NCBI GenBank assembly: GCA_023453655.1
Contig: JAEXTE010000424.1
Location: 1-5,422 of the forward strand
Length of the DNA: 5,422 nucleotides
Direction: 5' to 3'
Source of the DNA: Pseudomonadota bacterium
Lineage (GTDB): Bacteria > Pseudomonadota > Gammaproteobacteria > Xanthomonadales > Xanthomonadaceae
Positions 1 to 5,422 of this stretch are shown here, piece by piece. The notes beneath the pieces are model-generated. The model had not been told where the DNA came from. It did no database searches and saw nothing but the letters and a program-made list of their open reading frames with translations. The position numbers were made by a program, and so were the translations under genes. Each line of letters starts with the position of its first letter. The first letter of the stretch is position 1.

Positions 1-361
1 GGTCGAGATAGTCCACGCGCAGACGGCGTAGCGCATCGTGGCAGGCGTCGCGCACGTGCTTGCGCGACAGCCCCACCTGGCTCGGACGCGGGTCGGCGGC
101 CGAGCCGAAGCGCACCTTGCTCGAGACGCAGAAGCCGTCGCGCGGCAGGCGCAGGTCGGCGATCACGTCGCCCATGACCCGCTCGGCCTCGCCGTGGGCG
201 TAGTTCTCGGCGTTGTCGAAGAAATTGACCCCGCTGTCCCAGGCCAGCGCGCCCAGTTCGCGCGCCTCGCCGCGGCCCAGGCGGGACCCCGCGGTCAGCC
301 AGGCGCCCAGCGACAGTGCCGAGAGCTTCAGCCCCGAATTCCCCAGTCGGCGGTAGTGCAT
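1..361 (-). CDS. Aldo/keto reductase, Kv-beta-like group (N-terminal part, cut by window edge)
   Basis: Reads leftwards from an ATG at 361 and runs off the window after 120 codons, about one third of a usual 310-340 aa enzyme. The family reduces aldehydes and ketones with NADPH in the cytoplasm on a (beta/alpha)8 barrel. The opening, MHYRRLGNSGLKLSALSLG, is the typical first strand. Three of the four AKR catalytic residues are present: D49 and Y54 in FFDNAENYAHGEAE, and K82 in VSSKV; the histidine lies beyond the edge. GLSRKHVRDACHDALRRL (97-114), then VDYLD, matches the GLSRKHI..L..SL.RL..EYVD block of voltage-gated K+ channel beta subunits and their bacterial relatives (AKR6-like), which points to that subgroup rather than YghZ. 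A GGAG Shine-Dalgarno sits 8 nt before the ATG. It is divergent from the GGDEF gene. The physiological substrate cannot be told from sequence. Confidence 0.93.
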   Translation of the reverse strand, partial: MHYRRLGNSGLKLSALSLGAWLTAGSRLGRGEARELGALAWDSGVNFFDNAENYAHGEAERVMGDVIADLRLPRDGFCVSSKVRFGSAADPRPSQVGLSRKHVRDACHDALRRLRVDYLD

Positions 362-3300
362 CTCTCCGGCTCCGGCGTTGCCATCCACGCCCGACAGTCT
401 ATGCGAGCGCGCGGTATCCTCGCGCGGCGATCCCGCCTGCCCGGCCCGACCATGCACGAACCCGCCCCGCTCAAACGCGTGCTCGCCACCCTGTTCGGGC
501 GGCCCGACGAAGTGATGCTCGAGCTCGGCGCGGGCGGCGAGCTGCTGGTGGCGAAAGTGCGCGCGCTGCTGTCGCTGCTGGTCCTGGTGCTGCCGCTGGC
601 CGCCGCGCTCGATGGCGCCGCCACCAGTCGCACCCTGGTCGGCCTGGGCGTCGCGGTGCTGGTCAACATCGTGGCGCAGGTGTGGCTGGCGCTCGCCCGC
701 AACCACCGCCGCCACCACTGGCTGCCCTATGCCACCGGCGCCTGGGACATCACCGCGACCACCGGCGTGCTGGCAATGCTGTCGCTGGACGACCCCGGCG
801 CCGGTCTCGACAGCCTGGTGGTGTGGTGCTTCTACCTGTTCGCCATCGCGCTCACCGCGCTGCGCAGCGACGGGCGCCTGACCGCCTTCGTCGGCGGGAT
901 GGCGATCGTGCAGTACGCCGCGCTGGCCGGCACCGTGCTCTCCCTCGCGCCGGCGGCCTCCGCGGCGATCTCCGAAGACGCCCCGTCGCTGGCCGAGCAG
1001 GGCCAGCGCCTGCTGCTGCTGGCGATGATGACCCTGCTCACCAGCACCATCGTCTACCGCATGCAGCGGCTGATCGAACTGTCCGGCCGCGACGCCCTGA
1101 CCGGCGTCCCCAACCGTGCCTGGCTGCTGCAGCGCCTGCCGCGCATGTTCGAGGCCGCACGCCGGGAAGGCAGCACGGTCACCATCGGCCTGGTCGACGT
1201 GGACCACTTCCGCCGCGTCTACGAGCAGATCGGACACCTCGGCGGCGACCGCGCCATCCGCCACATCGCCGAACACCTCGGCGCGATGCTCGGCGAGGAC
1301 GAATACCTGGCGCGCATCGGCGGCCAGGAGTTCGTGCTGGTGCTGGGCTGTCCGATCGGCAGCGCCTGGGAGCGGATCGACCGCTCCCGCCGCAGCCTGG
1401 CCGCCCAGCCCTTCCACTCCGAGCGCGGCACCGAACCGGTCGCCCTGGCCTTCAGCGCGGGCCTGGCCGCGTTCCCGCAGGACGGGGCCACCGCCTCGGC
1501 CCTGCTGGGCAGCGCCGACCGGCGGCTGCAGGAGGCCAAGCGCACCGGCCGCAACCGGGCCATCGCCCGGGACAGCTAGTCCGGCCACCCGTCGCGGTCG
1601 CCGCGGGCACTTGACGGCCGCCCTCGCCCCTCCGCCGCGTGCATCGAAGTTGCCGCAGGCTGCCCGCTGCTCTAGGCTGCCGCGTCTGTTTTGCACGAAA
1701 ACACTCCGGGGAAAGGGATGGATGCACTGGTGCGCGCCGGTTTCGGCCTGTTCGGGCTGGCGGTGCTGATTGCGCTGACCTGGCTGTTTTCGAACAACAA
1801 GCGCCGGGTCGACTGGACCCTGGTCGGCACCGGCATCGCCCTGCAGATCGGCTTCGCCGCGGTGGTGCTGCTGGTGCCGGGCGGCCGCGACGTGTTCGAC
1901 GCGCTCGGCCACGGCTTCGTGAAGATCCTGGGCTTCGTCAACGCGGGCTCGGAATTCATCTTCGGCAGCCTGATGAACACCGAGACGTACGGCTTCATCT
2001 TCGCCTTCCAGGTGCTGCCGACCATCATCTTCTTCGCCGCCCTGATGGGCGTGCTCTATCACCTGGGCGTGATGCAGTTCGTGGTGCGGATGATGGCGCT
2101 GGCGATCACGCGGGTGATGCGCGTCTCCGGCGCCGAGACCACCAGCGTCTGCGCCAGCGTGTTCATCGGCCAGACCGAGGCGCCGCTGACCGTGCGCCCC
2201 TACATCTCGCGCATGACCGAGTCGGAGCTGATCACGATGATGATCGGCGGCATGGCGCATATCGCCGGCGGCGTGCTGGCCGCCTACGTCGGCATGCTCG
2301 GCGGCGGCGATCCGGTCGAGCAGGCCTACTACGCCAAGCACCTGCTGGCCGCTTCGATCATGGCCGCGCCGGCCACCCTGGTGATCGCCAAGATCCTGAT
2401 TCCCGAGACCGGCGAGCCGCTGACGCGCGGCACGGTGAAGATGGAAGTCGAGAAGACCTCCAGCAACATCATCGACGCGGCCGCCGCCGGCGCCGGCGAC
2501 GGCCTGCGCCTGGCACTGAACATCGGCGCGATGCTGCTGGCCTTCATCGCCCTGATCGCGATGGTCAACGCGCCGCTGACCTGGCTCGGCGAAGTGACCG
2601 GCATCCAGGCCGCGATCGGCAAGCCGCTCGACCTGGCCGCGATCTTCGGCTGGGTGCTGGCCCCCATCGCATGGCTGATCGGCGTGCCCTGGCAGGACGC
2701 CGGCACGGTCGGCTCGCTGATCGGCCAGAAGGTGGTGATCAACGAATTCGTGGCCTACCTGCAGCTGGCCGACATCGTGAACGGCCGCGTGGACGGCGTC
2801 GTGCTCAGCGAGCAGGGGCGCCTGATCGCCACCTACGCCCTGTGCGGCTTCGCCAACTTCAGCTCGATCGCGATCCAGATCGGCGGCATCGGCGGGCTCG
2901 CGCCCGACCGCCGCCAGGACCTGGCCCGCTTCGGCCTGCGCGCCGTGCTCGGCGGCACCGTGGCCACCCTGATGACAGCGACCATCGCCGGCGTGCTGAC
3001 CAACCTCGGCGCCTGACCGACGGAGGAACTGCCCATGTCCGCTGCAGCGCAGGTGGTCGTGGTCGGCTCGTTCAACATCGACCACGTCTGGCACGGCGAG
3101 GCGCTGCCGCGCCCGGGCGAGACCCTGGTCGGCAGCTACGCCACCGGCCCAGGCGGCAAGGGTTTCAACCAGGCCACCGCCTGCGCGCGCAGCGGCGCGC
3201 GCACCGTGTTCGTCTGCGCACTGGGAACCGATGCCGGCGCCGAACTGGCGCGGGGCCTGGCCGCGCGCGACGGCATCGACCTGCGCGCCGAGTCGCCCGA

Positions 3301-5422
3301 CGCACCCACCGGCACCGCCGGCATCTACGTGGCCCGCGACGGCAGCAACAGCATCGTGATCGGCCCCGGCGCCAATGGCCTGCTGTCGCCGGAATTCATC
3401 GCCCGCCAGGCCGAGGCCATCGCCACCGCCCGCCTCGTACTGGCCCAGCTGGAATCGCCGGTGGAGAGCGTGCTGGAAGCGATGCGGCTGGCCCGCGCCG
3501 CCGGCGTTCGCACCATCCTCAACCCGGCCCCGGCCAACGCGCCGAGCACGCGCGAGCTGCTGGCGGTGGCCGACGTGCTGACGCCGAACGAAACCGAGTT
3601 CGCCGCCCTGCTCGCGCGCCACGCGGGCGAAAGGGTCGATGCCGGCGCACTGGCCGAGTTCGACGACGCGCGCCTGCACCGGCTGTGCCGGCTGCTGCTG
3701 CCACGCGGCACGGTGGTGATCACCCTGGGCGCCGCGGGCGCCTTCGTCTCGCACCGCGAAGACAAGTGCCGTGGCGACGAGGTCGCCTGTTACCGGGTCC
3801 CTGCGTTCGAGGCCGCAACCGTGGATACCACCGGCGCGGGCGACGCGTTCAACGGCGCGCTGGCCAGCTCGCAGGCGGTCGCACCGGACCGCAGCTTCGC
3901 CGACCACGTCCGCTTCGCCAGTCGCTACGCCGCGCTGTCGACCGAGCACGAGGGCGCGGCGGCGGCGATGCCGAAGCTGGCGACCCGCTGAGCGTTGCCG
4001 GCAGCGGGTTCGCGCCCCTTGGCGCGCGGGCCGCGGCCGGCCAGCCCGTTACAATGCCGCGATGCAGATCGGCCCCTACCGCATCGAGCCGCGCGTGGTC
4101 CTCGCCCCGATGGCGGGGGTCACCGACAAGCCGTTCCGGCAGCTGTGCAAGCGGCTGGGCGCGGGCCTGGCCGTGTCGGAAATGACCACCAGCGATCCGC
4201 GCTTCTGGAATACGCGCAAGTCGCTGCACCGCATGGACCACGAGGGCGAACCGGATCCCGTGAGCGTGCAGATCGCCGGCACCGTGCCCGCGGTGATGGC
4301 CGAGGCCGCGCGACACAACGCCGACCAGGGCGCGCAGATCATCGACATCAACATGGGCTGCCCGGCCAAGAAGGTGTGCAATGCCTGGGCCGGCTCGGCG
4401 CTGATGCAGGACGAGGCACTGGTTGCGCGCATCCTCTCGGCGGTGGTCGCCGCGGTGGACGTGCCGGTGACACTGAAAATCCGTACCGGCTGGGATGCCC
4501 GCCACCGCAATGCGCCCACCATCGCCCGCATCGCCGAGGACAGCGGCATCGCCGCCCTGGCCGTGCACGGCCGCACCCGCGACCAGCAGTACGCCGGCGT
4601 GGCCGAGTACGACACCATCGCCGCGATCAAGGCGCAGCTGCGCATCCCGGTGATCGCCAACGGCGACATCGATACGCCGCGCAAGGCGCGACAGGTGCTG
4701 GACCGCACCGGCGCGGATGCGGTGATGGTCGGCCGCGCCGCGCAGGGACGGCCCTGGCTGCTGGGGGAGATCGCGCAGTTCCTCGCCACCGGCGAAGAAC
4801 GCGCCCCGCCTCCGCTCGATGAAGTCCGCGACGTCCTGCTGGGCCACCTCGAGGCCCTGCACGCGTTCTACGGCGAGCAGGCCGGCGTACGCATCGCCCG
4901 CAAGCACCTGGGCTGGTACGCGAAGGACCGGCCCGAGAACGCCGCCTTCCGCAGCGTGGTCAACCGCGCCGAGACCGCCCAAGCGCAGCTGCGACTGACC
5001 CGCGACTACTTCGACGCGCTGGCCGCTGGCGTGCCCCCGGAACTGCCGGCCGCAGCCTGATCCGGCGCCTTGCCAGCGCTCGCGGGCGCGGCCAAGATGC
5101 ATCCGCGCCGGACCAGCCGGCTCGGGGAACACCGCATGGAATCGCAGGCACAGGGAGCCGACGCGTCGCGCCGGCCGATCAAGGCGCGCGGCAATCGGCT
5201 CATCCAGGGGATCGCCGCCGCGCTGGCGCGCTCGCCGCTGACGCCGAACGCCATCTCGGTGCTGAGCATCGCCTTCGCCGCCGCCGGCGCCGCCGCGCTG
5301 TGGTGGCTGCCGGCCTGGGGCGCGTGGCTGTGCGCGCTCGGCATCCAGCTGCGCCTGCTGTGCAACCTGCTCGACGGCATGGTGGCGGTGGAAGGCGGAC
5401 AGTCGACGCCCACCGGCGCGCT

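Overview
The window is ordinary-looking chromosomal DNA of very high GC content (roughly 70% by eye). It most likely comes from a gammaproteobacterium of the family Xanthomonadaceae/Lysobacteraceae (Lysobacter, Luteimonas or Xanthomonas relatives). This placement is an inference from the GC content, the protein types, the weak sigma-70-like promoters of the TTGCCG/TAGGCT kind, and the resemblance of the aldo/keto reductase and CDP-alcohol phosphotransferase to xanthomonad proteins as I remember them. No database search was possible. I saw no rRNA, tRNA, insertion sequence, phage gene or CRISPR array.

Layout: (1) 1-361, minus strand, the N-terminal third of an aldo/keto reductase of the Kv-beta-like group, cut by the window edge. 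(2) 362-451, a 90-bp divergent intergenic region with weak promoter-like elements on both strands. (3) 452-1579, plus strand, a six-helix membrane protein ending in a GGDEF domain whose key residues have changed (GGQEF signature, lost I-site); it is probably not an active diguanylate cyclase. (4) 1580-1717, intergenic, with a promoter-like element directly followed by a 17-bp inverted repeat in operator position. (5) 1718-3016 and 3035-3991, a two-gene operon: a concentrative nucleoside transporter (CNT family) and a ribokinase-like PfkB kinase. (6) 3992-4061, a short spacer with two tandem GC hairpins and a TACAAT -10 box so close to the next ATG that the transcript should be leaderless. (7) 4062-5060, dusB, tRNA-dihydrouridine synthase B. 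(8) 5061-5135, a spacer with a TTGCCA-17-CAAGAT promoter-like element. (9) 5136 to the window end, the N-terminus of a CDP-alcohol phosphatidyltransferase family membrane enzyme.

How the genes work together: the only clear functional pair is the transporter and kinase. Imported nucleosides would be cleaved to ribose by a nucleoside hydrolase or phosphorylase encoded elsewhere, and ribose would be phosphorylated to ribose 5-phosphate; alternatively the kinase could act on a nucleoside directly. The other genes look like separate transcription units with unrelated jobs: redox, signalling, tRNA modification and phospholipid synthesis. I found no convincing new system. The most rewarding leads are the degenerate GGDEF protein, the altered cation-site residues in the transporter, and the operator-like palindrome in front of it.
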